From GWF2-50-93 sp041666985 (GTDB lineage: Bacteria; Verrucomicrobiota; Lentisphaeria; Victivallales; GWF2-50-93), in contig JBAYFV010000072.1 in the NCBI GenBank assembly GCA_041666985.1, positions 1-12,623 of the forward strand: DNA of 12,623 nt, given 5' to 3'. The notes beneath the pieces were generated by a model that ran no database searches, was not told the DNA's origin, and saw only the letters and a list, made by a program, of their open reading frames with translations. How positions within the stretch are numbered: the first letter of the stretch is position 1; each line of letters starts with the position of its first letter. Shown piece after piece: positions 1 through 6,829 of the stretch. Position numbers and translations under genes: made by a program.

Positions 1-52
1 AACTGACTGAGCGATTGCGGAGGATATGTTGTGTTTTTGCATGAAACGGCGC

Positions 53-80
53 TTGACTTGTTTTTTATTGATATTAATAT
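53..80 (+). promoter_or_regulatory. Probable sigma70-type promoter of the riboswitch/RiPP leader
   Basis: A -35-like TTGACT (53-58) is followed after 16 bp by a -10-like TAATAT (75-80). A second -10 candidate, TATAAG at 78-83, has a 19-bp spacer. The spacer region is AT-rich. Initiation would fall near base 86-88, at the 5' strand of the riboswitch P1 helix, which fits. This is read from the sequence only; the start site is not known. Confidence 0.55.
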
Positions 81-81
81 A

Positions 82-257
82 AGGGCAGTTTCCAGTAAAC
101 GGAAGACGGTGTGAATCCGTCGCGGTCCCGCCGCTGTAACCGGGGATCGTGATTTGCAAACGTTAAGACGGGTCACTGCAACCGATTGAGAATGTCTCGA
201 TATTGTTGCGGGAAGACAGCGAATCACGAAATGATCCGGAAGCCAGAAGACGAGCTG
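82..257 (+). ncRNA. Cobalamin (adenosylcobalamin-type) riboswitch aptamer
   Basis: This stretch carries the conserved parts of a B12 riboswitch in the right order. They are the GGTGTGAATCCGT block (108-120), the CGGTCCCGCCGCTGTAACCG core (123-142), the GGTCACTG box (170-177), GGGAAGAC (210-217) and the terminal CCGGAAGCCAGAAGAC block (236-251). A short P1 helix can be drawn between 86-90 (CAGTT) and 253-257 (AGCTG). In this family binding of B12 usually switches the downstream gene off. The first genes downstream are the small peptide and its radical SAM enzyme, so their expression is expected to rise when B12 is scarce. The switching mechanism is not evident from sequence alone. The P1 3' strand overlaps the following inverted repeat, and an intrinsic terminator lies about 300 nt further on. 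Confidence 0.93.
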
Positions 258-531
258 AGGAGCCGTGCAGAAATAACTTTTACATTTGGCGGAAAATACA
301 GGTGTTTGGATTCGAGGCGTGAACCCTGCGCGTATGGTGCATACGCAAGGGGTGAAGCAACGAAGAAGACAAATACATGGAATTCCGCCCCAAAGGGCTG
401 GCGTTCTTTTGGCCGCTTATCACGCTGTTTGCTCGTTGCATATCTTCAGATATGCTCCTCGCAAACATCATGATAATCAATCCAAAATCCCGGCCAGCAA
501 ATGTAAAAGTTATTTCTGTACGGCTCCTGAG
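255..531 (+). ncRNA. Unclassified structured element closed by a 34-bp inverted repeat
   Basis: Bases 255-288 and 498-531 are reverse complements over 34 positions, with one mismatch (257/529) and one G-U (267/519). Inside, more helices fall in nested order: 305-312 with 479-486 (8 bp, perfect), a hairpin at 323-353 with a 7-bp inner stem and GTG loop, and 357-363 with 433-439 (7 bp). A 7-bp hairpin with a TTCA loop at 438-455 partly competes with the last of these. This order fits one folded RNA of about 277 nt in the leader between the B12 aptamer and the terminator. It could instead be a small non-autonomous mobile element with long terminal inverted repeats, but I see no target-site duplication. 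The short reading frames across it look like no protein I know. I cannot name an RNA family for it. Confidence 0.6.
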
Positions 532-557
532 AAACAAACATAATGAAATCTAATGGT

Positions 558-605
558 AAAGGGTTTCGGCAGACGAATCATTTCGTCCGCCGAGACCCTT
601 TTTAT
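558..605 (+). terminator. Strong intrinsic terminator ahead of the peptide gene
   Basis: A stem pairs 561-577 with 582-598, with a single A-C mismatch (571/588), one G-U and a TCAT loop. A flanking A/T extension and a T-rich run at 599-608 follow. It sits between the riboswitch and the precursor gene, the expected place for a transcriptional on/off point in the leader. Confidence 0.85.
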
Positions 606-623
606 TTTGCAAAAAAAGAAAAC

Positions 624-630
624 AAAGGAG
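624..630 (+). promoter_or_regulatory. Ribosome binding site that fixes the peptide start
   Basis: AAAGGAG lies 5 nt before the ATG at 636. It selects this start over the in-frame ATG at 543, which would read through the terminator stem. Confidence 0.8.
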
Positions 631-635
631 TGAAA

Positions 636-743
636 ATGAAGACGAAGAAATCAAAAACCGAAAAGAAGGCCATCGGCTACAGGAAAAGCTGCAGCGCAAG
701 CGGAACAGGACTCTCTCATTACATTCTGATCAAGGATAAATAG
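636..743 (+). CDS. cbpA: 35-aa RiPP precursor peptide, CbpA-like
   Basis: The gene encodes a 35-residue peptide. Its N-terminal third is very Lys-rich (MKTKKSKTEKK), and a C-terminal segment contains YRKSCSASGTGLSHYILI. It has a single Cys (C19) in a Ser/Ala/Gly/Thr-rich patch, followed by an aromatic/hydrophobic end and a DK tail. The size, composition and position just before a radical SAM-SPASM enzyme are those of a substrate peptide with leader and core. From memory it resembles the CbpA family of modified-peptide precursors, which are about this length and always paired with the CbpB maturase. I could not check that match, and the symbol rests on it. The modification is unknown: C19 and the neighbouring Ser/Gly/Thr are the obvious targets. 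No signal peptide or double-Gly cleavage site is visible. Expression is expected to follow the upstream B12 riboswitch. Confidence 0.82.
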   Translation: MKTKKSKTEKKAIGYRKSCSASGTGLSHYILIKDK

Positions 744-759
744 GCATTCCATCTGTTTT

Positions 760-801
760 AAAATTTTCCGCTGGCGGAAATTGCCGCCAGCGGAAAATTT
801 T
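760..801 (+). terminator. Perfect 18-bp hairpin between peptide and maturase genes
   Basis: Bases 760-777 pair without a mismatch with 784-801 around a six-base AAATTG loop. The stem has a GC-rich top and an A/T-rich base, so the 3' arm ends in TTTT. It could act as a partial terminator or as an RNA stabiliser for the upstream message. Either would give more precursor peptide than enzyme, a common arrangement in RiPP operons. The T run is short and formed by the stem itself, so full termination is not assured. Confidence 0.75.
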
Positions 802-826
802 CAGGTGTGAAAAGCCATATCTTAAT

Positions 827-2203
827 ATGAAAAGCAACTACCTCAATACCGGATACGGTCCTCAGTTCATGCCTGTGGACATAGGACACAAGGATTTTAC
901 AGCCCTAATCAGCCCGGAAAGTGCATTCTGGACGCTTGTCAGAAAGGATCATCTCGGCTCGATTATTTCAGACGGCAAATTCATTTCCGCCTTTAAAAAG
1001 CAGGAGGCCGAATTCCTGAAGGAGATGAACACCCTCCGTTTCGGACTCAAGCCTTCGGCCGTTTATTTCAACCCGACAGACCGCTGCAATTTCAACTGCA
1101 CATACTGCTATATTCCAGAAAAGATGAGAAGGCACGGAGACAACATGTCGGAGGAAAAACTCCTGAAAGGGCTTGGAATACTGAAAGATTATTTCAAGAA
1201 GACCCTTCCGAAGGGGCGCCGCCCCCAGATTATTTTCCACGGCGCCGAACCTCTGATGAACAAGGAGGTGGTTTTCACCGGCATTGAAAAATATTCGGAT
1301 TATTTCGACTTCGGAATCCAGACAAATGCGACAATGCTCGACGACGAAGCGATTGCGTTTGTAAAAAAACACAAGGTCGGAATCGGGATATCAATTGACG
1401 GCCCAAACGAGAAAACAGCGGACAGCCTGAGGAAAGACTGGAAGGGCGAGGGATACTTCTCGAGGATATCTACAGTCATTGAAAAGCTCAGGGATCATCC
1501 GGGGTTTAACGTCATCTGCACAATCACCACGGAAAACATGGACAGGCTTTCAGATACGGTTGACTATTTCCACAAATCGGGAGTCAAGGTCTGCATGCTC
1601 AACATCATCAGATGCACCCAGAAAAAATCCCGTACGGTGAAACCTGGCGATGCCGTCGCCGCAAAGCACTATATCAAGGCCCTGGACCGGAGCTGGACCC
1701 TGTACAAGAAGACCGGACGCAAGATTATTGTTGCGAATTTCGCAAACATCATTTTCGGAATAGTCGCGCCCTCAGGCAGAAAACTCATGTGCGACATCTC
1801 GCCATGCGGCGGCGGACGCTGCTTTTTTGCGGTCTCCGCAAAAGGTGACATGTTCCCCTGCAGCGAGTTCGTGGGCGTTCCGGAATTCAACGGCGGAAAT
1901 CTTTTCAAGGACAATATTGACGATGTTCTGAAGACGGACGTTTTCAGACTGGTTTCCGAAAGGAAGACCGAGGAAATACATCCCTGCAAAACCTGTGCGA
2001 TCCAGCACTTCTGCGGCTCTCCGTGCCCGGCCGAGGCCTACACGATGAATGACAGGAACATAAAGAGCCGCGGCGCATTCTGCGAGTTTTACGAGGAACA
2101 GGTGAGATACGCGTTCAGGCTCATTGCCGACGGGAAGGAAAACGATTTTCTTCCGGACTCCTGGAGCAGGGGAATGAAAACAAATTTCGAGTTCCTTGCG
2201 TAA
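827..2203 (+). CDS. cbpB: Radical SAM-SPASM peptide maturase, CbpB-like
   Basis: The 458-aa protein has the radical SAM Fe-S motif C87-x3-C91-x2-C94 after the strand AVYFNPTDR, and an HGAEP variant of the SAM-binding GGEP motif near residue 138. A complete SPASM domain follows: C327-x12-G-x4-C345, then C387-x2-C390-x5-C396-x3-C400 and C419. This set binds two auxiliary clusters. C322 and C332 are extra. Enzymes of this design modify ribosomally made peptides or sulfatases. The adjacent 35-aa Cys/Ser peptide makes peptide modification the better reading, and from memory the pair fits CbpA/CbpB. The N-terminal 75 residues may include substrate-binding structure. No B12-binding domain is seen, so the B12 control is not explained by a need for B12 as cofactor. 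The start at 827 has a poor Shine-Dalgarno; no better in-frame start is visible. An anaerobic sulfatase maturase is the main alternative, but no sulfatase lies nearby. Confidence 0.88.
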   Translation: MKSNYLNTGYGPQFMPVDIGHKDFTALISPESAFWTLVRKDHLGSIISDGKFISAFKKQEAEFLKEMNTLRFGLKPSAVYFNPTDRCNFNCTYCYIPEKMRRHGDNMSEEKLLKGLGILKDYFKKTLPKGRRPQIIFHGAEPLMNKEVVFTGIEKYSDYFDFGIQTNATMLDDEAIAFVKKHKVGIGISIDGPNEKTADSLRKDWKGEGYFSRISTVIEKLRDHPGFNVICTITTENMDRLSDTVDYFHKSGVKVCMLNIIRCTQKKSRTVKPGDAVAAKHYIKALDRSWTLYKKTGRKIIVANFANIIFGIVAPSGRKLMCDISPCGGGRCFFAVSAKGDMFPCSEFVGVPEFNGGNLFKDNIDDVLKTDVFRLVSERKTEEIHPCKTCAIQHFCGSPCPAEAYTMNDRNIKSRGAFCEFYEEQVRYAFRLIADGKENDFLPDSWSRGMKTNFEFLA

Positions 2204-2297
2204 TATCACATTTTTTCAGTATTTTATTATTTAAGCATACTAATTTTAATAATGTATTGTATTTTACGAGCTGGAATTTATTGAAAGAATCAAAAGT

Positions 2298-4778
2298 ATG
2301 CACTGGATTGACTGGACAATTGTTTCCATCGCGGTTTTTATAATATTGTTCATTGCGATTAAGAGCCGGAAATATATCAAGGGGGTATCTGACTTCCTGA
2401 CCGCCGGACGGGTGGCCGGCAGGTATGTAATCTGTGTATCCGGCGGTGAGGCTGGCATGGGGCTCATCAGCCTTGTGGCCATATGGGAGATGTACTACAA
2501 CTCCGGTTTTGCGCTGGGGTTCTGGAGTACGATTGCCGCCCCTCTCGGTATTGTCATGGGGCTGACAGGCTATTGTGTTTACCGTTTCCGCGAAACCCGC
2601 GCCATGACTATGGGGCAGTTTCTTGAGATGAGATACGGCAAATCCTTCCGCATTTTTGCCGCCTCACTACAGTCAATATCGGGCGTTATGAATTTTGCGA
2701 TCTTTCCTGCGGTCAGTGCAAGATGCCTGATTTATTTCTGCGGTCTTCCATTACACGTTGACATAATGGGGTTCTCTTTTTCGACATTCGGCCTGTTGAT
2801 GGCCGCTTTTCTCGGATTGTCCGTTTTTATTGTGACGATCGGAGGTCAGCTTACAATCATGGTAACCGACTGCGTGGAGGGAATACTCAGCTATCCCATG
2901 TATGTCATTATTGTAGCTTATATTTTTTACAATTTCTCCTGGTTCAATGAAATGGCTCCGGCCCTGCTGGACAGGGCTGAGGGAAAGAGCATGCTCAACC
3001 CGTACGACATTAACCAATTGCGCGATTTCAATCTGTTTTATATCTTCACGGGAATATTTGCCGGTATCCTCAACCGCATGTCCTGGGCCGGGAACCAGGG
3101 TTACTCCACCGCCGCCGTAACGGCACATGAACAGAAAATGGCCGGTATTCTCGGCTCATGGCGTGGAGGTTTCTGTTCGATGATGCTGATTACGATTGCA
3201 GTGACAGGCTACACTTTCTACAATAACGCTGATTTTTCCACGCCGGCAAAGAAGGTCAGGACGGAGCTGGCCTGCAAAGTCATGAACGACGTGGCCGGAA
3301 CGGAACAGTTTAAAGAAGTCCGCAAAGAAATCGGCTCTTATCTGGATACTGGAACAATCTCCACCGAACTCCAAGCCCGGATTGACAGGGTCAAAGCCGA
3401 AGAAAATTCCGTAAAACAAAATGAAAAGGCCTCTTCCGCCCAACCTGCAGACACGGCGGATTCCAAGCAGGCGGTTGCGGTAAAAGCTGCCCAGCCTGAT
3501 CGCGAGGAGATATTGCATACCGTCCAGACGGCGTTGAAATCCGAGGACAAAAGTACGGCGGTCACATTTGGGACAATTTTCAGCCAGATGCGGATGCCAA
3601 TGGCGCTTAGAACCATTCTGCCGGCCGGAATCATGGGCATATTGTGCGCAATAATGATTTTTCTCCTGACCGGCAACAATATTTCATATATGCATTCATG
3701 GGGCAGCATCATCGTCCAGGACGTGATTCTCCCTTTTCGCCGGAAACCGTTTACCCCTCGTCAGCAGCTGCTCTTGTTGCGGCTGACCATAGCCGGTGTG
3801 GCGACCTTTGCGTTCTTTTTCTCGTTCTACTTCGCCCAGATAGATTTCATCCTGATGTTTTTTGCGATTACAGGCGCCATCTGGCTGGGCGGTGCGGGTC
3901 CATGCATAGTTCTCGGGTTGTACTGGAAACGCGGCACCGGCGCAGGTGCTTTTGGTGCGCTGATTAGCGGTTCGAGTCTGGCGGTCTGCGGCATCCTCGC
4001 CCAGAAATACTGGGCTGGATCTATCTATCCATGGCTGAGCCGGCACGGGATGCTTGAGACAGTGGAGACTTTCCTACAGACGGTATCGGCACCTTTCAAT
4101 CCCTATGTTGTCTGGACTGTCACCCCCGACAAGTTTCCGATTAATTCCCAGGAAGTTTTCTTCATCACTACTCTGATAACGCTTGGGCTTTATGTGGGGT
4201 TATCCCTGCTCACTTCGCGTGAGGCGTTCAATATGGATCGCCTGTTCCATCGCGGAAAATACCGTCGTGAAGGGCAGGAAGTGGTTGCAGAAAAGTTCTC
4301 ATGGAAAACGCTTTACAAGTTTTTCATCGGCATAGATTCCCAATATACCAAGGGCGATAAAATCCTGGCCTGGTCGGTTTTTATCTGGAGTTTTGGCTGG
4401 GGATTCGGAAGTTTTATCGTTCTGATTATCTGGAACAAGATCAGCCCCTGGCCTGCCAATTGGTGGGCAAACTGGTTTTTCTTCTGCAATTTCGTCCTTG
4501 GCAGCATAATCGGCGTGATTTCCACGGTCTGGTTCACGATCGGCGGAACATGGGATTTAGGACGTCTTTTCAAGCGGCTCAGGGAAAAAGATTTCAACGT
4601 TTTGGATGACGGTCGCGTGATCGGCCACGTTTCCGCCGATGACGTGGCGCTGGTGGAACGGGCCGATAATGTTGTGATTGAAGAAGCCCATCGTGAAGAG
4701 GCCGACCTTGAGCGGGCCCTCGCAAAGGAAAAGGACGAAGCAGACCTGGAAAACCTCCGCAAACATGAAAAAGAATAG
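2298..4778 (+). CDS. Sodium:solute symporter (SSS family), long form
   Basis: An 826-aa polytopic membrane protein. The start has the SSS pattern: TM1 at about 5-22, then a charged loop with DFLTAGR and a GGEAGMG segment near 49-55. Later signatures include GAIWLGGAGPCIVLGLYWKR (about 526-545) followed by GAFGALISG. Typical members have 450-600 residues. The extra length comes from a soluble, Ala/Gln/Lys-rich insert at about 315-428 between membrane segments, a C-terminal membrane block (about 690-750) and a charged, probably coiled tail (about 755-826). It should use a sodium gradient to import a small solute such as a sugar, amino acid or vitamin. The substrate cannot be read from the sequence. 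It starts 94 bp after the maturase gene, on the same strand, with no terminator visible between, so co-transcription is possible. The Shine-Dalgarno is weak. Confidence 0.88.
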   Translation: MHWIDWTIVSIAVFIILFIAIKSRKYIKGVSDFLTAGRVAGRYVICVSGGEAGMGLISLVAIWEMYYNSGFALGFWSTIAAPLGIVMGLTGYCVYRFRETRAMTMGQFLEMRYGKSFRIFAASLQSISGVMNFAIFPAVSARCLIYFCGLPLHVDIMGFSFSTFGLLMAAFLGLSVFIVTIGGQLTIMVTDCVEGILSYPMYVIIVAYIFYNFSWFNEMAPALLDRAEGKSMLNPYDINQLRDFNLFYIFTGIFAGILNRMSWAGNQGYSTAAVTAHEQKMAGILGSWRGGFCSMMLITIAVTGYTFYNNADFSTPAKKVRTELACKVMNDVAGTEQFKEVRKEIGSYLDTGTISTELQARIDRVKAEENSVKQNEKASSAQPADTADSKQAVAVKAAQPDREEILHTVQTALKSEDKSTAVTFGTIFSQMRMPMALRTILPAGIMGILCAIMIFLLTGNNISYMHSWGSIIVQDVILPFRRKPFTPRQQLLLLRLTIAGVATFAFFFSFYFAQIDFILMFFAITGAIWLGGAGPCIVLGLYWKRGTGAGAFGALISGSSLAVCGILAQKYWAGSIYPWLSRHGMLETVETFLQTVSAPFNPYVVWTVTPDKFPINSQEVFFITTLITLGLYVGLSLLTSREAFNMDRLFHRGKYRREGQEVVAEKFSWKTLYKFFIGIDSQYTKGDKILAWSVFIWSFGWGFGSFIVLIIWNKISPWPANWWANWFFFCNFVLGSIIGVISTVWFTIGGTWDLGRLFKRLREKDFNVLDDGRVIGHVSADDVALVERADNVVIEEAHREEADLERALAKEKDEADLENLRKHEKE

Positions 4779-4829
4779 GATTACCGGTTAAAATACCGGG
4801 ATGCCTTACCGCCGCTTATAGAGGTTTCC

Positions 4830-6155
4830 TTAATTCTTCTCGTATGCTCCGATGTCCACGGCTCTGCCCTGCGGGCGTTCAACACCGCGGATGTCTGTTG
4901 CGGATTTCAGCAAATTCGTGCCGGCGTCAATTGCGGGACTTCTGTCCTGCAGATAAAACCCGTGCTTTTTTTCATTTAAGAACAAAGGATTCCCTCCAAT
5001 GATGTTGTGTCCCGGCTTCCCGCTCAACTTGCCATTGAAGACAAGATTGTAGTCGAAAACAGTGTCAGTTGCATCCTGGACGGTATTTGCAGGACGATCC
5101 TTCAAGGCGTACAGGATGTTATTGTAGACCTTCACATCACTTGAAGACATGATGCATATCTCACCCTCCGAAATTTTCGGATGCTGTGAATTCTGATAAA
5201 CTGTGTTATTCAGGATGTCCACGCAGTCGCTGTTTAAAACGTATACGCCGCGTCCGCCGTTACAGTAAATGACATTGTTTTCAATCAAAGTGCGCCCCTT
5301 GTAGGTGTCCCGACTTGGATTGTTCTGCGAATTTCGCAGATCCTCGATAATGATTCCGTTGCCGCCAACGGTGTTTTTCACGGCAAGCGGCGGAATCATA
5401 TTGAGATTGTGATGTATGATGTTGCGCCTGATGATCATCTTGTATCCGGTATTGTTTTCGTCCGAATCACAGTTCTGGTAATTGGAGATGCCGCTGCTGC
5501 CATATGGCGAGTAGAAAGTGTTTTCCCGGACAGTGTTGTCTTCAATGGTCACATAATCGGCGTGGCGAGCGCGGACGCCGCCGCCGCAGAAGTTGTAAAT
5601 CACGCATCGGCTTATGGTTATGTGGTGCGGCTTTTGACTGCCCTTTTCAGCAATCTCGATACCGCTCCCTGAGGTTTCGGGATTCTTAAAGTTGTCCTTC
5701 TGCGAAAGGGCGTATTCCAGATTGATGCCGTCGCCGCCTCCATTCATGCTTAACCCGTCAATGACGATATACGACGCCCCTTCGATCATTATGGCATTCA
5801 AGTTCTTGGATTTCAATTCCGGCTTGTGTCCTGGAAACGCCTGATAGGTGATCCATGCACCAGGCTTTCCGGAACGGGTTATGTTGACAATGTTGCAGGT
5901 AGGCTCGTCCCTTTTGTAAACACCGTTCATCACATATACGGTGTCGCCGGGTCTGGTCACATCCGCCGCCCTCTGAATATTGCGGAAGGCTTTTTCAGGA
6001 CTCAGTCCGTTATTGGCGTCAAACCCCGCCCCCGACACATAATATTTCACAGGAACTGCAACAGTCCGCACCGCAGGCACAGGTGCGGTTCCTGCGAATA
6101 TTTGAATGACGGACGAAAAGGCGACAAGCCCGAAAATGAAGGTGAAGTGTTTCAT
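4830..6155 (-). CDS. Exported right-handed beta-helix repeat protein
   Basis: I chose the ATG at 6155 because AAAGGA stands just ahead of it and it begins a good signal peptide (MKHFTFIFGLVAFSSVIQIFAG). An upstream in-frame ATG at 6236 would overlap ppnP and lacks these. The 441-aa product opens with YYVSGAGFDANNGLSPEKAF and GDTVYVMNGVYK (DUF1565/pectate-lyase-like opening). Many short turns with N-rich strands follow (for example NNVIYCNGGRGVYVLNS and NNTVYQNS). It ends DIRGVERPQGRAVDIGAYE, a C-terminal cap common in such proteins. Beta-helix proteins of this kind bind or cleave polysaccharides outside the cytoplasm. No catalytic residues can be assigned here, so enzyme activity is not claimed. 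It starts 52 bp after ppnP on the same strand and may share its message. It is convergent with the symporter gene. Confidence 0.85.
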   Translation of the reverse strand: MKHFTFIFGLVAFSSVIQIFAGTAPVPAVRTVAVPVKYYVSGAGFDANNGLSPEKAFRNIQRAADVTRPGDTVYVMNGVYKRDEPTCNIVNITRSGKPGAWITYQAFPGHKPELKSKNLNAIMIEGASYIVIDGLSMNGGGDGINLEYALSQKDNFKNPETSGSGIEIAEKGSQKPHHITISRCVIYNFCGGGVRARHADYVTIEDNTVRENTFYSPYGSSGISNYQNCDSDENNTGYKMIIRRNIIHHNLNMIPPLAVKNTVGGNGIIIEDLRNSQNNPSRDTYKGRTLIENNVIYCNGGRGVYVLNSDCVDILNNTVYQNSQHPKISEGEICIMSSSDVKVYNNILYALKDRPANTVQDATDTVFDYNLVFNGKLSGKPGHNIIGGNPLFLNEKKHGFYLQDRSPAIDAGTNLLKSATDIRGVERPQGRAVDIGAYEKN

Positions 6156-6207
6156 GTTTCCTTTTTTTAGTCTTCCTGAAAAACAATCCCATTGTCTCCC
6201 GGAAAAA

Positions 6208-6519
6208 CTACAGGTAAGAACAGCAGTAATCCGCAATATCCCTGACCTTAAGACTGAATTTCGCCTTTGCAGGAACTTCGAACAATTCTCCGCCCCTCAC
6301 TTTTTTCCATTCCTTCGATCCGGGGAGCAGAACATCCAGATCTCCGGCCAGAATTTCCATCAGTTCCCTGCAGTCTGTTCCGAATTCATAATCCCCTGGA
6401 AGCATTATCCCAAGTGTTTTTCTTGTCCCGTCAGGAAAGAGGACAGTCCGGCTTGTCACCTTGCCGTTGAAATAGACATTCGCTTTTTTAACCACTGTAA
6501 CATTCTTAAATTCCGACAT
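6208..6519 (-). CDS. ppnP: Pyrimidine/purine nucleoside phosphorylase
   Basis: The 103-aa protein matches the small cupin family formerly called DUF1255/YaiE. Along its length it has VYFNGKVTSR, TLGIMLPGDYEFGT, ILAGDLDVLLPGSKEWKKV, GELFEVPAKAKFSLKV and the ending YCCSYL. The order and spacing agree with the E. coli protein (about 94 aa), with a slightly longer N-terminus. The enzyme splits nucleosides with phosphate to give the free base and ribose 1-phosphate, accepting several purine and pyrimidine nucleosides, in the cytosol. A GAGG lies about 10 nt upstream of the ATG. The beta-helix gene follows 52 bp downstream. Any functional link between the two is not apparent. Confidence 0.92.
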   Translation of the reverse strand: MSEFKNVTVVKKANVYFNGKVTSRTVLFPDGTRKTLGIMLPGDYEFGTDCRELMEILAGDLDVLLPGSKEWKKVRGGELFEVPAKAKFSLKVRDIADYCCSYL

Positions 6520-6537
6520 CGCATACCTCGTTCCTGT

Positions 6538-6611
6538 TATACTCTATAGGGGTGAAAATACGTTTTGGTTTGAATATACTCCACGCGGGTGAAAATTTAA
6601 CTTTTGGTTGC
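6538..6611. repeat. Two tandem copies of an approximately 37-bp repeat
   Basis: TATACTC followed by GGGTGAAAAT occurs at 6538-6559 and again, exactly 37 bp on, at 6575-6596. Each copy is followed by a similar TTTTGGTT block (6563-6570 and 6602-6609; the second is shifted 2 bp). The copies lie 20-90 bp upstream of the ppnP start, where an activator or repressor site could be, and each copy reads GAGTATA on the gene strand. A protein-binding role is a guess. Confidence 0.6.
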
Positions 6612-6643
6612 GAAGATTCTGAGGATTGGTTTGCATTCGGAGA

Positions 6644-6671
6644 GGCTTTCGATACCGGGGTATCGGAAGCC
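6644..6671. repeat. 12-bp stem palindrome
   Basis: Bases 6644-6655 pair with 6660-6671 around a CGGG loop, with a single T-G pair. It is flanked by a weaker outer inverted repeat (about 6624-6641 with 6672-6688). It lies downstream of the sugar-kinase gene. No T run follows on either strand, so it is not a standard intrinsic terminator, though it may protect an RNA 3' end. Confidence 0.6.
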
Positions 6672-6829
6672 CCCGATGAATGCGAATCCAAACCCGGAAG
6701 ATCGCAACTGCGTAGCGGCGAGCATCTTGCGCCCGTATTTTTCCGATCTTCCTTCGGACGATATTCATATCGCCCGTCAGTCGGATCGAAAAACCCAATC
6801 CGCAATCTGGCTCGCCAAACGCTAAAGCT

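Larger units (their letters stand above)
6520..6829. other. 310-bp intergenic region rich in palindromes
   Basis: The gap lies between the end of the sugar-kinase gene and the ppnP start. It should hold the terminator of the one and the promoter of the other, but neither has a textbook form. It contains a tandem 37-bp repeat (6538-6611), a 12-bp hairpin (6644-6671) inside a looser inverted repeat (about 6624-6688), a GGAAGATCG/CGATCTTCC pair, and an ACGATAT/ATATCGCCCGT palindrome near 6759-6780. Open frames exist on both strands but none looks like a protein. The region looks like a dispersed non-coding repeat (REP/BIME-like), which is inference. Confidence 0.5.

Noticed and set aside
255..531. 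Group II intron domain V or a retron RNA, suggested by GAGCCGT...TACGGCTC in the arms
   Set aside because: The arms are 34 bp and about 209 nt apart, unlike the compact domain V hairpin, and no reverse transcriptase is present.
186..543. Open frames of 85-95 aa on both strands over the leader
   Set aside because: They lie across the B12 aptamer and the inverted-repeat element, have no ribosome site and look like no known protein.
543..743. Longer 66-aa version of the peptide gene
   Set aside because: Its first 31 codons run through an intrinsic terminator stem, and the strong AAAGGAG precedes the ATG at 636 instead.
827..2203. Anaerobic sulfatase-maturating enzyme
   Set aside because: The domain layout is shared, but no sulfatase is near and a fitting peptide substrate gene lies directly upstream.
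4784..4799. CCGGT/ACCGG hairpin between the symporter and beta-helix genes as a terminator
   Set aside because: The stem is only 5 bp and no T run follows on either strand.
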